This document shows positions 1 through 24,272 of a DNA stretch of 64,000 bases, in pieces. Below the pieces are notes generated by a model. It had not been told where the DNA came from. It searched no databases and saw only the letters and a program-made list of their open reading frames with translations. Location of the stretch: the NCBI RefSeq assembly GCF_001511835.1, contig NZ_LN997848.1:4306001-4370000 (forward strand), read 5' to 3'. The DNA is from Magnetospirillum sp. XM-1. Lineage in GTDB: Bacteria > Pseudomonadota > Alphaproteobacteria > Rhodospirillales > Magnetospirillaceae. The first letter of the stretch is position 1. Each line of letters begins with the position of its first letter. The translations under genes and the position numbers were made by a program.

Positions 1-14511
<14,511 letters not shown>

Positions 14512-14583
14512 GCCACCCTCTTCTCGCCATCATCCGCCCACGCGCCATCCCCGGCACGCGACAGCCACCTCGCACCACTCTGC

Positions 14584-14613
14584 ATGATACGATGGATTGC
14601 GAGAAAAGGTCAA
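14584..14613 (-). promoter_or_regulatory. Sigma-70-type promoter for the giant gene
   Basis: On the minus strand TTGACC (14613-14608) and TATCAT (14589-14584) are separated by 18 bp. This is a strong match to the -35/-10 consensus, placed about 75 bp before the start codon of the giant gene. Confidence 0.5.
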
Positions 14614-14629
14614 TATACGGCATTCACCC

Positions 14630-14686
14630 GAGACAATTATAACCTTTATTTATCACAGTCTAGACGGAGACAATTAGGGACAATAT
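14630..14686 (+). repeat. Three GRGACAAT repeats upstream of the giant-gene promoter
   Basis: GAGACAATTA occurs at 14630-14639 and again at 14667-14676, followed at once by GGGACAATA at 14677-14685. They lie just upstream of the candidate -35 element, where activators commonly bind. The role as a regulator site is inference. Confidence 0.4.
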
Positions 14687-14911
14687 AAAGAATGGCCTTA
14701 TAATATCGCCACAATCCACAGTAAAAATATACCTCCAGCAAAGCCATACCCAACTTGATTGTCTTTGGCGCCATACGTTTAGACATCAACCATCACACGA
14801 AGTCGCAACTTTCTCATCAAGGGCACACTCAACCTTGCATCGACACCAGCATGGCGGAAAACCTAGCCCATCCGGATAAGCGCCGCTATGCAATAAGGCC
14901 TGAACTCAACC

Positions 14912-17371
14912 TTAGGTTTTACGGAGAGTGAAGCTGAAAGTACTTCCCCATCCGGGAGTCGATTCCACCCGGATGCGCCCGCCATGCCGTTCGACGATCT
15001 TCTTGCAGATGGCCAGCCCGATGCCGGTTCCATCGTAGTGTTCGCGGGTATGGAGTCGCTGGAACACCAGGAAGATGCGGTCGAAATAGGACGGATCGAT
15101 GCCGATGCCGTTGTCCCTGACCGCGAAGGCCCAGCCGTCCGGCAGTTCCTCGGCGGAAACGGTCACCTCGGGCGGGCGCTCGGGCGAACGGTATTTCAGG
15201 GCGTTGCCGATCAGGTTCTGGAACAGCCGCAGCATCTGCAACCGGTCAGCGACGACCGTCGGCATGGGGCCGACCTCGAGCCGGCCGCCGGTCTCGGCCA
15301 GGGCGGCGCCTAGGTTGCTCCGCGCGTCGTCGAGCACCTCGGCCATGGAAAATTCGCTGAACTTTCCGCCCAGCCGCTCGACGCGGGAGTATTCCAGCAG
15401 GTCGTGGATCATGGCCTGCATCCGCTTGGCCCCGTCCACCAGGAAATCGATGAACTCGTCGGCGTCGGCGTCCAGCCGTCCGCGATAGCGGCGCTCGATC
15501 AGCTGGGCGTAGCCGGCGATCATGCGCAGCGGCTCCTGCAGGTCGTGGGAGGTGACGTAGGCGAACTGCTCCAGTTCCTTGTTGGAGGCGTCGAGCCGGG
15601 CCAGCAGGTCCTGGGTGCGGGCCTCGGCCTCCTTGGCGAAGCTGACGTCCCGGCAGATGAACAGCAGGCAGTCGAGATCGTCGAGCACCACCTCCTGCAC
15701 CGAGATCAGCACGTCCAGCACGCTGCCGTCCTTGCGCCGCAGCCGGGTGCCGAAATCAGAGACCTGGCCGTCCCGGCGGATCAGCTTCACCAGCCGGGCG
15801 CGGTCCTCGGGCTCCGCCCAGACGCCCAGGCCCAGAGCCGTATTCCCCATGAACTCGTCGCGGGAATAGCCCAGCATGGCGGAGAAGGCGTCGTTCAGCT
15901 CGATGTAGCGCCCATCCCTCGTGGCGGAAATCACCATGGCGTCGGGGCTGGCCTGGAAGGCCTTGGCGAACTTCTCCTCGGACACCCTGAGGCGCCGCTC
16001 AGCCAGCTTGGCGGCGGTGATGTCCTCGATGGTGCCCACCAAACCGCCCGCCGGCCCCGCCTCGTCGGACAGGGCGGCGGCATGGCCGCGCACCCAGCGG
16101 ATGGAGCCATCGCCGCGCACCAGACGCATCTCGGCCAGGAACTCGCCTTCGCCGCGCATATGGTGCCGCCACAATTCCCCCACCGCATCGCGGTCGTCGG
16201 GATGGACCACGTCGCACCACTTGCCGCCCAGCATTTGCTCGCGGGTGCGGCCCGCCAGGTCCAGCCAGCGCTCGTTGACGTAGAGGCAGGTGCCGTCGGC
16301 GTCGCTCTGGAACACGCCGACCGGAGAATGCTCGGTCAGCATGCGGTAGCGGGCCTCGCTGGCCGCCAGGGCCTGCTGGATGCGCTGGCGCTCGGCCAGG
16401 CGGCGGTCGGAGATCACCGCCAGCCCGACGGTGAGCAGCGCCAGGATCAGGGCCGCGCTTCCCTGGAAGGTCACGTCGCGGCGCCAGACCGCCAGAGCCT
16501 CGGACAGGGACATCCCGACCACGATCACCAGCGGATGGTTCTCCAGATGGCGATAGGCCAGCACCCGATCGCGGCCGTCGGTCACCGAGGGGCCGACGAT
16601 GGAGCCCATCGGCGCGTTCCCGAGACGCCGCATCACCTCGCCGTCGGCAACGGATTTGCCGCGCCATTTCTCGCTGTCGGGCAGGCGCGCCAGGATGACC
16701 CCGTCGTCACGTATCAGGGTGGCGCGCCCGCCGTCGCGGGGCACGATGGTGTGCAGTTCGTCCTCGAAGATCTTGGGGTCCAGCGAAACCGCCACCACGC
16801 CCTGCAATGCGCCGTCTCCGCCGCGGATGGGACGGGCGACCACGACGCTGTGGCCCGCCACCACCCGGCTTTGCAGCGGCGCGCTGATGGCCACCGAGCG
16901 CAGGGGGTCGTCGAGCAGGTCCTTGAAGTACTCGCGGTCATGGACGTCCGTGCCGCTCATGCTCGGCAGGGTTCCGGCGATCATCACCCCCTTGGCGTCG
17001 ATGAACACGGCGCTGCGGATCTCGGGGATGAACTTCATCCGGTTGCCCAGGGTGGCCAGGGCGCGGGTGGGGTCCTGCAGACGGCCGCCCGGCGCCGCCT
17101 CCTGCATCTCGGACAGCAGCTGGTCGATGCCGCGCAGGACGCCCGCGATGTGCTCCTCCGAGACCCGGGCCAGGGCCTGGACCAGATATTCGGTGTCGGA
17201 AACCTCCTTGCGGTAGGCCCCCACCGCCTGCCAGATGCTCAGCGCCGCCAGACAGGGAACCACGATGGCCGCCAGAAGGCGGGCCCGCCACGCGTTGACC
17301 GGACGCAGCACGACAGGCCCGGCACTGCCGAGCAACGTCTTCGAGCCCGGTTCTGGCTGGCGTGCGTCCAT
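14912..17371 (-). CDS. Membrane sensor histidine kinase (CACHE-PAS-PAS-HisKA-HATPase)
   Basis: An 819-residue kinase. A membrane segment near residues 29-47 and another near 296-318 enclose a periplasmic double-CACHE-like sensor region. Two PAS domains follow (about 335-455 and 465-580; motifs GTIEDIT and FICRDVS). The H box is SHDLQEPLR near residue 605, and the ATPase domain carries NLIGNALKY, DNGIGI and GTGIGLAI. SHDLQEPLR is the H-box form common in phytochrome-like and stand-alone PAS kinases. It probably autophosphorylates in response to an extracytoplasmic ligand; no response regulator is adjacent, so the partner is unknown. Start ATG 17371 has only a weak Shine-Dalgarno sequence. Its position upstream of the giant surface-protein gene, same strand, makes a regulatory link conceivable but unproven. 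Confidence 0.9.
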   Translation of the reverse strand: MDARQPEPGSKTLLGSAGPVVLRPVNAWRARLLAAIVVPCLAALSIWQAVGAYRKEVSDTEYLVQALARVSEEHIAGVLRGIDQLLSEMQEAAPGGRLQDPTRALATLGNRMKFIPEIRSAVFIDAKGVMIAGTLPSMSGTDVHDREYFKDLLDDPLRSVAISAPLQSRVVAGHSVVVARPIRGGDGALQGVVAVSLDPKIFEDELHTIVPRDGGRATLIRDDGVILARLPDSEKWRGKSVADGEVMRRLGNAPMGSIVGPSVTDGRDRVLAYRHLENHPLVIVVGMSLSEALAVWRRDVTFQGSAALILALLTVGLAVISDRRLAERQRIQQALAASEARYRMLTEHSPVGVFQSDADGTCLYVNERWLDLAGRTREQMLGGKWCDVVHPDDRDAVGELWRHHMRGEGEFLAEMRLVRGDGSIRWVRGHAAALSDEAGPAGGLVGTIEDITAAKLAERRLRVSEEKFAKAFQASPDAMVISATRDGRYIELNDAFSAMLGYSRDEFMGNTALGLGVWAEPEDRARLVKLIRRDGQVSDFGTRLRRKDGSVLDVLISVQEVVLDDLDCLLFICRDVSFAKEAEARTQDLLARLDASNKELEQFAYVTSHDLQEPLRMIAGYAQLIERRYRGRLDADADEFIDFLVDGAKRMQAMIHDLLEYSRVERLGGKFSEFSMAEVLDDARSNLGAALAETGGRLEVGPMPTVVADRLQMLRLFQNLIGNALKYRSPERPPEVTVSAEELPDGWAFAVRDNGIGIDPSYFDRIFLVFQRLHTREHYDGTGIGLAICKKIVERHGGRIRVESTPGWGSTFSFTLRKT

Positions 17372-17475
17372 ACCCGGAACAATACATGCTGAACGTATAG
17401 TCTACAATAATAGGGCCTGCTCCAGGGCCGGCCGAGTGCTTCCCTTGTTGACCGACCGCCCCGCCGCTCGCTAAA

Positions 17476-17490
17476 ACCGAACCGTTCAGT
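17476..17490 (+). promoter_or_regulatory. Candidate TetR-type operator before the MexEF-like operon
   Basis: ACCGAAC-C-GTTCAGT is a near-perfect 7-1-7 inverted repeat (one mismatched pair) lying 79 bp upstream of the adaptor start. It resembles operators of TetR-family efflux repressors. No TetR-family gene is in the window, so the binding protein is unknown. Confidence 0.35.
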
Positions 17491-17569
17491 TCAGTATGGC
17501 CGGCGGCTTGTGCCCGGGAACGGCCATGACCATTCTTTCCAGACACTTTCGCCGATACGGGACCGGATC

Positions 17570-18721
17570 ATGGATAGTTCACCCAGCCGCCTTAAGCTTT
17601 CGCTTCCCGTCCTGTTGCTGGGCGGCCTGGCCTTGCTGGGAGTGGCGGCGGGAATCGCCTCGTTCTCGTCGTCCTCGCCCACCCCGGCCGGGGCGCAACC
17701 GGCGGGCGGACCGCCGGTGACGGTGGCGCAGCCGCTTACCCGCTCGGTCATCGACTGGAACGACTATACCGGACAGTTCGCCGCCCAGGATTACGTCGAG
17801 GTGCGCGCCCGGGTCAGCGGCTACCTGACCGAGGTGCATTTCACCGACGGGCAGATGGTCAACAAGGGCGACCTGCTGTTCGTCATCGACCCGCGCCCCT
17901 ACGAAATCGCCCTGGCCTCGGCCCGGGCCAAGCTGGACCAGGCGTCGGGCACCAAGGAATTCGCGCGGCGCCAGCTGGCGCGGGCCAGCGAGCTGAACCG
18001 CAAGGAATTCGTCGCCGAAAGCACGCTCGACCAGCGCACCGAGGAATCCAGGGGCGCCGGCGCCGGCGCCCAGGCCGCCATGGCCGCCGTGCGCGACGCC
18101 GAGCTGAACCTGCAGTTCACCCGCATCACCGCCCCCATCTCGGGACGGATCAGCGCCAAGCAGGTCAGCGTCGGCAATCTGGTCACCGGCGGCCCCAATG
18201 TGGCGTCGCCGACCCTGCTGACCTCGATCGTGTCCCAGGACCCCATCCAGATGGGCTTCGACATGCCCGAGAGCGACTTCCTGGCACTGTCCAAGCGCGG
18301 GCCGCTGGTGGGCGCCGTCGTCCAGCTGACCGTCGGCGAGGAAAAGCGGGACGGCCGCATCGACTTCGTCGATAACCAGATCGACCGCGGCACCGGCACC
18401 ATCCGCGTCCGCGCCCTGGTGGACAATCCGGAAGGGCGCATTCCCGCTGGGGCCTTCGCCCGGGTGCGCCTGGCGGCCTCGGATACCTACCAGGCCCTGC
18501 TGATCCCCGATTCGGCGGTGGCCACCGACCAGTCGCGCAAGCTGGTGATGACCGTGAAAGACGGCACCGTGACGCCGAAGGTGGTCCGCCTGGGCCCCAA
18601 GGACGGAACGCTGCGGGTGATCAAGGACGGCCTCGCCCCCGACGACGAGGTGATCATCAACGGCCTGATGCGCGCCCGGCCGGGGGCCAAGGTCACCGCC
18701 CAACCCGGCAAGATCCAATAG
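17570..18721 (+). CDS. RND efflux periplasmic adaptor (MexE/AcrA family)
   Basis: Membrane-fusion protein of 383 residues linking an inner-membrane RND pump to an outer-membrane channel. The hydrophobic N-terminus (LKLSLPVLLLGGLALLG) is an export signal or anchor. A biotinyl-lipoyl-like half follows (VRARVSGYLTEVHFTDGQMV, then KGDLLFVIDPRPYE), then a coiled-coil hairpin, the second lipoyl half (TRITAPISGRIS), and the beta-barrel and membrane-proximal domains. ATG 17570 was chosen over an upstream in-frame ATG at 17510 because the signal segment then sits at the N-terminus. The pump gene starts 21 bp downstream, so the two form an operon. No channel gene belongs to this operon; the lipoprotein channel at 24329-25720 could serve it. 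The substrate cannot be told from sequence. Confidence 0.9.
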   Translation: MDSSPSRLKLSLPVLLLGGLALLGVAAGIASFSSSSPTPAGAQPAGGPPVTVAQPLTRSVIDWNDYTGQFAAQDYVEVRARVSGYLTEVHFTDGQMVNKGDLLFVIDPRPYEIALASARAKLDQASGTKEFARRQLARASELNRKEFVAESTLDQRTEESRGAGAGAQAAMAAVRDAELNLQFTRITAPISGRISAKQVSVGNLVTGGPNVASPTLLTSIVSQDPIQMGFDMPESDFLALSKRGPLVGAVVQLTVGEEKRDGRIDFVDNQIDRGTGTIRVRALVDNPEGRIPAGAFARVRLAASDTYQALLIPDSAVATDQSRKLVMTVKDGTVTPKVVRLGPKDGTLRVIKDGLAPDDEVIINGLMRARPGAKVTAQPGKIQ

Positions 18722-18742
18722 CGGGACGGGAGCCCCCTCACG

Positions 18743-21700
18743 ATGCGCCTGTCCCACTTCTTCATCGACCGCCCCATCTTCGCCACGGTGGTGTCCGTCC
18801 TGATCACCATCATCGGCGGCATCACCTATTTCGCCCTGCCGGTGGCCCAGTACCCCGAGATCGCGCCGCCCACCATCGTGGTCAGCGCGTCCTATCCCGG
18901 CGCCTCGGCCCAGGTGGTCGCCGACACCGTCGCCACGCCGCTGGAACAGCAGATCAACGGCGTCGAGAACATGCTGTACATGAACAGCCAGTCCACCGGC
19001 GACGGCAACCTGAAGCTGACGGTGACCTTCGCGCTCGGCACCAATCTCGACACCGCCCAGGTGCTGGTGCAGAACCGCGTCGCGGTGGCTACGGCGCGCC
19101 TGCCCGACGACGTCAAGCGCATCGGCGTGACGGTGGCCAAGAACTCGCCCGACATGCTGCTGGTGGTTCACCTGAACTCGCCCGACGGCTCGCGCGATCA
19201 GCTGTATCTCTCCAATTTCGCCTCGCTGCAGATGATCGACGTGCTGGCCCGCCTGGACGGCGTGGGCGACGTGCGCATCTTCGGCGCGCGCGACTACGCC
19301 ATGCGGGTGTGGATCGACCCGGACAAGGCGGCGGCCCGCAACCTGACCGCCGGCGAGGTGGTCAAGGCGCTGCAGGCCCAGAACGTGCAGATCGCGGCGG
19401 GCGTGCTGGATCAGCCGCCCCAGCCCCAGCAGGGCGCCTTCCAGTTCTCGGTCCAGACCATGGGCCGCCTGATCGATCCCGCCCAGTTCGGCGAGGTGAT
19501 CGTCAAGGCCGATTCCCAGGGCCGGGTGGTGCGTCTGAAAGACGTGGGCCGCATCGAGCTCGGCGCCCAGGACTACAGCATCAACGGCTATTTGAATGGC
19601 AAGAACGCCATTCCGGTCGGCGTGTTCCAGCGCCCCGGCTCCAACGCGCTGGCCACCGCCGAGCGGGTGGTGACCAAGGTCGAGGAACTGTCCAAGACCT
19701 TCCCGTCGGGCGTCTCCTACACCATCGCCTACAACCCCACCCAGTTCATCGCCCAGTCGGTGAAAGAAGTGATCAGCACCATCTTCGAGGCGGTGCTGCT
19801 GGTGGTGGTGGTGGTGATCCTGTTCCTGCAGACCTGGCGCGCCTCGCTGATTCCGCTGGCCGCCATCCCGGTGTCGCTGGTGGGCACCTTCGCCGTGCTG
19901 GGCGCCCTGGGCTATTCGCTCAACAACCTGTCGCTGTTCGGCCTGGTGCTGGCGGTGGGCATCGTGGTCGACGACGCCATCGTGGTGGTCGAAAACGTCG
20001 AGCGCAACATGAAGGACGGCATGAACGCCCGCTCCGCCTCGCACCAGACCATGGACGAGGTGGGCAGCGCGCTGATCTCCATCGCCCTGGTGCTGTGCGC
20101 GGTGTTCATTCCCGCCGCCTTCATTCCCGGCATCTCGGGCCAGTTCTTCCGCCAGTTCGCGGTGACCATCGCCGCCTCGACGGTGATCTCGCTGATCGTC
20201 TCGCTGACGCTCTCGCCCGCGCTGTGCGCCCTTCTGTTCCGCGGCCACGGCCCGCTGGACCACCACGACGAGACGGGGTGGAAGCGGTATGTCGCCCTGT
20301 TCTTTGCCAAATTCAACACCGGCTTCGACCGCATGGCCGGCGGCTATGGCAGCCTGACCCGCTCGGTGGTGAGGAAATCGGGCATCATGCTGGTGCTCTA
20401 TGCCGGCCTGATCGGCCTGGCGGGCTTCGAGTTCTACAAGACGCCCAAGGGCTTCATCCCGGAAATGGACCAGGGCTACCTGATCGCCGTGGTGCAGCTG
20501 CCGCCCGGCGCCTCGCTGTCGCGCACCGACGACGTGGTCAAGCGGGTCTCCAACATCATGGCCGAGACCCCCGGCGTCGGCCACACCGTGGTGATCGCCG
20601 GCCTGGACGCCTCGACCTTCACCAACGCGTCCAACGCCGCCACGGTATTCACGCCCTTGAAGCCCTTCAAGGAGCGCTATGCCCAGGGGCTGTCGTCCAA
20701 CGTCATCCTGGCCGATCTGAGGAAGCGCCTGGCCTCGGTCCAGGACGCCATGATCATCCCGATCCAGCCGCCGCCGGTGCGCGGCATCGGCACGGCCGGC
20801 GGCTTCAAGATGATGCTGCAGGACAAGGGCGGGCGCGGTTCCAAGGCGCTGGAGGAGGCGGCCCAGGACATGGCCGCCGCCGCCGCCAAGGTGCCCGGCC
20901 TGTCGGGCATGTTCGCCCTGTTCAACACGCGCACGCCCAACGTCTACGCCGACATCGACCGGGTGAAGGCCCAGATGCTGGGCGTGTCCACCGAGCGCAT
21001 CTCCGAGGCGCTGCAGGTCTATCTGGGATCGAGCTTCGTCAACGAGTTCAACTACCTGGGCCGCACCTACCGCGTCACCGCCCAGGCCGACTATCCCTTC
21101 CGCAAGGAAATCGACGACATCGCCGCCATCCGGGTCAGGAACGACAAGGGCCAGATGGTGCCGTTGGGCGCGGTGGCGGAATTCCGCTTCGACACCGGCC
21201 CCTACCGCGTGCCGCGCTACAACCTGTTCCCGGCGGCCGAGGTGCAGGGCGCGGCGGCGCCGGGCTACGCCTCGGGCTACGCGCTGGAGCAGATGAAGGC
21301 CCTGGCCGCCGAACGGCTGCCCGACGGCTTCGGCTTCGAATGGACCGAGCTGGCGCTGCAGGAATTGCTGGCCGGCAACAACGGGCTGTTCGTCTTCGCG
21401 GCGTCCGTGCTGTTCGTCTTCCTGCTGCTGGCCGCCCAGTATGAAAGCTGGTCGCTGCCGGCCGCCGTGGTGCTGATCGTGCCCATGTGCCTGCTGGCCG
21501 CCGTCACAGGCCTGATCATCCGCGGCCTGCCCATCAACATCCTGGCCCAGATCGGCTTCATCGTGCTGATCGGACTGGCGGCCAAGAATGCCATCCTGAT
21601 CGTCGAGTTCGCCCGGCAGGCGGAATCCGAGGGCATGGACCGCATCGAGGCCGCCGTCCATGCCGGCCGCACCCGCCTGCGTCCCATCCTGATGACCTCG

Positions 21701-21922
21701 CTGGCCTTCGTGCTGGGCGTGCTGCCCCTGGTGATCGGCACCGGCGCAGGCGCCGAGATGCGCCAGAGCCTAGGCACCGCCGTGTTCTTCGGCATGCTGG
21801 GCGTCACCGGCTTCGGGCTGGTGTTCACGCCCATCTTCTACGTGGTGATCAGAAAGATGGTGGCCGGGTACCACGCCCGCGCGGCCGCCGCCCATGCGGC
21901 GGAAGAAGCGCGGGGACGCTAG
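18743..21922 (+). CDS. RND efflux pump, HAE1 family (MexF/AcrB-like)
   Basis: A proton-driven inner-membrane exporter of 1,059 residues, the usual length for the family. The N-terminus (FFIDRPIFATVVSVLITIIGG) starts TM1, and VVDDAIVVVENVERN carries the paired aspartates of the TM4 proton relay. The typical AQIGFIVLIGLAAKNAILIVEFA segment lies in the C-terminal half. Overall wording is closest to the MexF/OqxB/BpeF branch (PVAQYPEIAPPTI), which is known for exporting drugs and aromatic compounds; that substrate range is family knowledge. It is translated just after the adaptor gene. A long open frame on the opposite strand is a composition artefact. The C-terminus is basic and short. Confidence 0.93.
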   Translation: MRLSHFFIDRPIFATVVSVLITIIGGITYFALPVAQYPEIAPPTIVVSASYPGASAQVVADTVATPLEQQINGVENMLYMNSQSTGDGNLKLTVTFALGTNLDTAQVLVQNRVAVATARLPDDVKRIGVTVAKNSPDMLLVVHLNSPDGSRDQLYLSNFASLQMIDVLARLDGVGDVRIFGARDYAMRVWIDPDKAAARNLTAGEVVKALQAQNVQIAAGVLDQPPQPQQGAFQFSVQTMGRLIDPAQFGEVIVKADSQGRVVRLKDVGRIELGAQDYSINGYLNGKNAIPVGVFQRPGSNALATAERVVTKVEELSKTFPSGVSYTIAYNPTQFIAQSVKEVISTIFEAVLLVVVVVILFLQTWRASLIPLAAIPVSLVGTFAVLGALGYSLNNLSLFGLVLAVGIVVDDAIVVVENVERNMKDGMNARSASHQTMDEVGSALISIALVLCAVFIPAAFIPGISGQFFRQFAVTIAASTVISLIVSLTLSPALCALLFRGHGPLDHHDETGWKRYVALFFAKFNTGFDRMAGGYGSLTRSVVRKSGIMLVLYAGLIGLAGFEFYKTPKGFIPEMDQGYLIAVVQLPPGASLSRTDDVVKRVSNIMAETPGVGHTVVIAGLDASTFTNASNAATVFTPLKPFKERYAQGLSSNVILADLRKRLASVQDAMIIPIQPPPVRGIGTAGGFKMMLQDKGGRGSKALEEAAQDMAAAAAKVPGLSGMFALFNTRTPNVYADIDRVKAQMLGVSTERISEALQVYLGSSFVNEFNYLGRTYRVTAQADYPFRKEIDDIAAIRVRNDKGQMVPLGAVAEFRFDTGPYRVPRYNLFPAAEVQGAAAPGYASGYALEQMKALAAERLPDGFGFEWTELALQELLAGNNGLFVFAASVLFVFLLLAAQYESWSLPAAVVLIVPMCLLAAVTGLIIRGLPINILAQIGFIVLIGLAAKNAILIVEFARQAESEGMDRIEAAVHAGRTRLRPILMTSLAFVLGVLPLVIGTGAGAEMRQSLGTAVFFGMLGVTGFGLVFTPIFYVVIRKMVAGYHARAAAAHAAEEARGR

Positions 21923-21959
21923 AATCAAGGGGCGGCGTGCGCCGCCGCCCCTGTTCCCG

Positions 21960-22316
21960 CTACTTCAGCGTCTTCATGTAGGCGATCAGCGCCGCCACGT
22001 CGTCGGGATTCTTGGTGCCGGCGAACACCATCTTGTTGCCGGGAATGGTCTCCTTGGGATTGGCCAGATAGGCCGCCAGATTGGCGTCATCCCAGGTCTT
22101 TCCCCAGCCGGTCATGGCCGGGGAATACTTGAAGCCCGCCGCCGCCGTGCCCGCCTTGGAGCCGGCCACGCCGAACAGGCTGGGCCCCACGCCGTTGGCG
22201 CCGGCCTCGACCTTGTGGCAGGCCTTGCACGGCGTGAAGGCGGCCGGCGGGTCGGCGGCCAGCGCCGTCCCGGCCAGGGCCATGATTGCGGCGAAAGCGG
22301 CAAACTGAAGCTTCAT
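21960..22316 (-). CDS. Small periplasmic class I c-type cytochrome
   Basis: A 118-residue precursor with a signal peptide (MKLQFAAFAAIMALAGTALA) and mature protein starting near ADPPAA. One haem site, CKACH, lies near residues 32-36; GVGPSLFGVAG is the conserved middle helix/loop, and Met in PGNKMVFAG is the probable sixth ligand. The size and motifs match the cytochrome c2/c550 group, soluble electron carriers. ATG 22316 was chosen because GGGGGGAG lies six bases upstream and the signal peptide begins there. It lies 62 bp downstream of the rubredoxin reductase gene, on the same strand with no evident terminator, so co-transcription with the redox cluster is possible. Confidence 0.9.
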   Translation of the reverse strand: MKLQFAAFAAIMALAGTALAADPPAAFTPCKACHKVEAGANGVGPSLFGVAGSKAGTAAAGFKYSPAMTGWGKTWDDANLAAYLANPKETIPGNKMVFAGTKNPDDVAALIAYMKTLK

Positions 22317-22378
22317 CGGAAAACTCCCCCCTACTTGTCTACCCATCCGGCCGCAAGCAAAGCATCATTTGACGTTTG

Positions 22379-23539
22379 TCACAACAGGTCAGGCATCTCC
22401 TTCGCCAGGGCCTGACGCTCGCCCGCCCGCGCGCCCGACAGGGCGAAACCCAGCTTGCGGCCATCGGGGGAGACGAACAGCGCCTTGCGGTCACGGCCCT
22501 CACCCTCCATCACCCATTCGCCGGCGGCGCCGGGAGCGGGCGGGCAGACCACCATGGGCAGGGCCGGGGTCTTGACCACCACGGGCAGCGCCGGAAGCTT
22601 CAACTCCGTCTCGGCGCCGGCCAGGGTGGCGGCCAGGGCCTTGGCCTCGGCCATCAGCGGCAGGACGAAGGGCAGCGGCCCGGCCGGCGTCTCGGCGCAG
22701 TCGCCGATGGCGAAGATGTCGGGGTCCGAGGTGCGCAAGTGGCGGTCGACCACGACGCCCCGCTCCACCTTCAGCCCCGCCTCGAAGGCCAGCCGGGTGC
22801 GCGGCACCAGACCGATGGCCGACAGCGCCTGGTCGTAGGCGATCATGGTGGAATCGTCGAGCGCGGCGCGGCCCTTGTTCCAATGGGTCACCGAGCGGCC
22901 GAGATGGAAGGTGACGCCCACGCCGCCCAGCGCCTTGGCCATCTCGTCCCCCAGCGCCTGCGGCAGCAGGCGGCCGAGCGGCCAGGGCGCCGGGTCGACC
23001 ACGGTGACGTGGTGGCCCGATCCGGCCAGGTCGTTGGCGAATTCCGAACCGATCAGGCCGGCACCCACCAGCAGGACGCGGGCGCCCGGCGTCAGGGCGG
23101 CGCGCCAGGCGGCGTAATCGTCGAGATCGTTGACGGTGCGGATCTCGGCCGCCTCGCAGCCTTCGACCCAATAGGGCCGGGGGTCGGCGCCGATGGCCAG
23201 CACCAGCTTGGTATAGCCCAGTTCGAACTCGGTGCCGTCGGGACGGCGCACCACCACCACATGGGCGTCGCGGCGGATGGCGGCGACCCGGTGACGGGGA
23301 AGGACGGTGGCCCGCAGGTCGGCCGCCATCTGTTCAGGCCCCTTCTGCACCAGCGAGGCGGCATCCTTGCCCTGGGCGAAGGCGGCGGACAGCATGGGCT
23401 TGGAGTAGGATTCGCCGCCGTCGGCGGTGACGATGGTGATGGCGACGTTGGCGTCCGCCTTCCTCAGTTCGCGGGCCAGGGTATATCCCCCCAGCCCGCT
23501 GCCGAGGATGACCACACCGTTTTGGGCGGCGTTCTCCAT
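22379..23539 (-). CDS. Rubredoxin reductase-like NAD(P)H/FAD oxidoreductase
   Basis: A 386-residue pyridine nucleotide-disulphide oxidoreductase-family flavoprotein. The first Rossmann motif, GSGLGGYTLARELR, binds FAD. A second, LLVGAGLIGSEFANDLAG, at about residues 148-165, binds NAD(P)H. IFAIGDCAE is the conserved FAD-contacting motif. There is no redox-active CxxxxC pair, as expected for rubredoxin and ferredoxin reductases. It starts three bases after the stop of the rubredoxin gene, which makes rubredoxin its likely electron acceptor: NAD(P)H to FAD to rubredoxin, and on to rubrerythrin. Alternative: a nitrite- or alkane-system reductase of the same family, which the neighbours do not support. 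Confidence 0.88.
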   Translation of the reverse strand: MENAAQNGVVILGSGLGGYTLARELRKADANVAITIVTADGGESYSKPMLSAAFAQGKDAASLVQKGPEQMAADLRATVLPRHRVAAIRRDAHVVVVRRPDGTEFELGYTKLVLAIGADPRPYWVEGCEAAEIRTVNDLDDYAAWRAALTPGARVLLVGAGLIGSEFANDLAGSGHHVTVVDPAPWPLGRLLPQALGDEMAKALGGVGVTFHLGRSVTHWNKGRAALDDSTMIAYDQALSAIGLVPRTRLAFEAGLKVERGVVVDRHLRTSDPDIFAIGDCAETPAGPLPFVLPLMAEAKALAATLAGAETELKLPALPVVVKTPALPMVVCPPAPGAAGEWVMEGEGRDRKALFVSPDGRKLGFALSGARAGERQALAKEMPDLL

Positions 23540-23542
23540 GGC

Positions 23543-23707
23543 CTAGTCCTCCTGGACTTCGAAGTCCGACTTGGACACGCCGCAATCGGGGCAGGTCCAG
23601 TCGTCGGGGATGGCTTCGAACGGGGTGCCGGCCGGGATGCCGTCGTCGGGCATGCCGACGGCCGGGTCGTAAACGAAGCCACACACGACACAGACATACT
23701 TCTTCAT
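23543..23707 (-). CDS. Rubredoxin
   Basis: A 54-residue protein, the standard length for a one-iron rubredoxin. The iron is held by Cys6 and Cys9 ([11 protein letters not shown]) and Cys39 and Cys42 ([13 protein letters not shown]). The aromatic core residues (Tyr4, Tyr13, Trp37) are present. A strong ribosome-binding site, GGAGGA, lies six bases before ATG 23707. The gene sits between rubrerythrin (38 bp upstream) and rubredoxin reductase (three bases downstream). It therefore most likely carries electrons from the reductase to rubrerythrin in the cytoplasm for peroxide reduction. Confidence 0.96.
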   Translation of the reverse strand: MKKYVCVVCGFVYDPAVGMPDDGIPAGTPFEAIPDDWTCPDCGVSKSDFEVQED

Positions 23708-23745
23708 GATTGTTCCTCCGGTTGGAATTGGGGTTGGAGGTGAAT

Positions 23746-24222
<477 letters not shown>

Positions 24223-24272
24223 TGGGGTCATCTCCGTGGTGTGAACCGATGGACAGACCCTATCGAAAGCGG

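Larger units (their letters stand above)
14512..14911. other. 400-bp AT-rich intergenic region between giant gene and histidine kinase
   Basis: This gap is strikingly AT-rich compared with its surroundings. It contains the promoter and the GRGACAAT repeats described separately. No open frame with a credible ribosome-binding site and no RNA gene was recognised in it. Both flanking genes run leftward, so 14512-14700 is promoter territory for the giant gene, while 14700-14911 is the 3' flank of the kinase gene with no clear terminator. Confidence 0.7.

Noticed and set aside
17579..21661. Very long open frame (about 1,360 codons) antisense to the MexEF-like genes
   Set aside because: It is in register with the true RND genes on the other strand; its His/Gln/Gly-rich translation has no domain pattern. 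GC-rich codon bias leaves antisense frames open.
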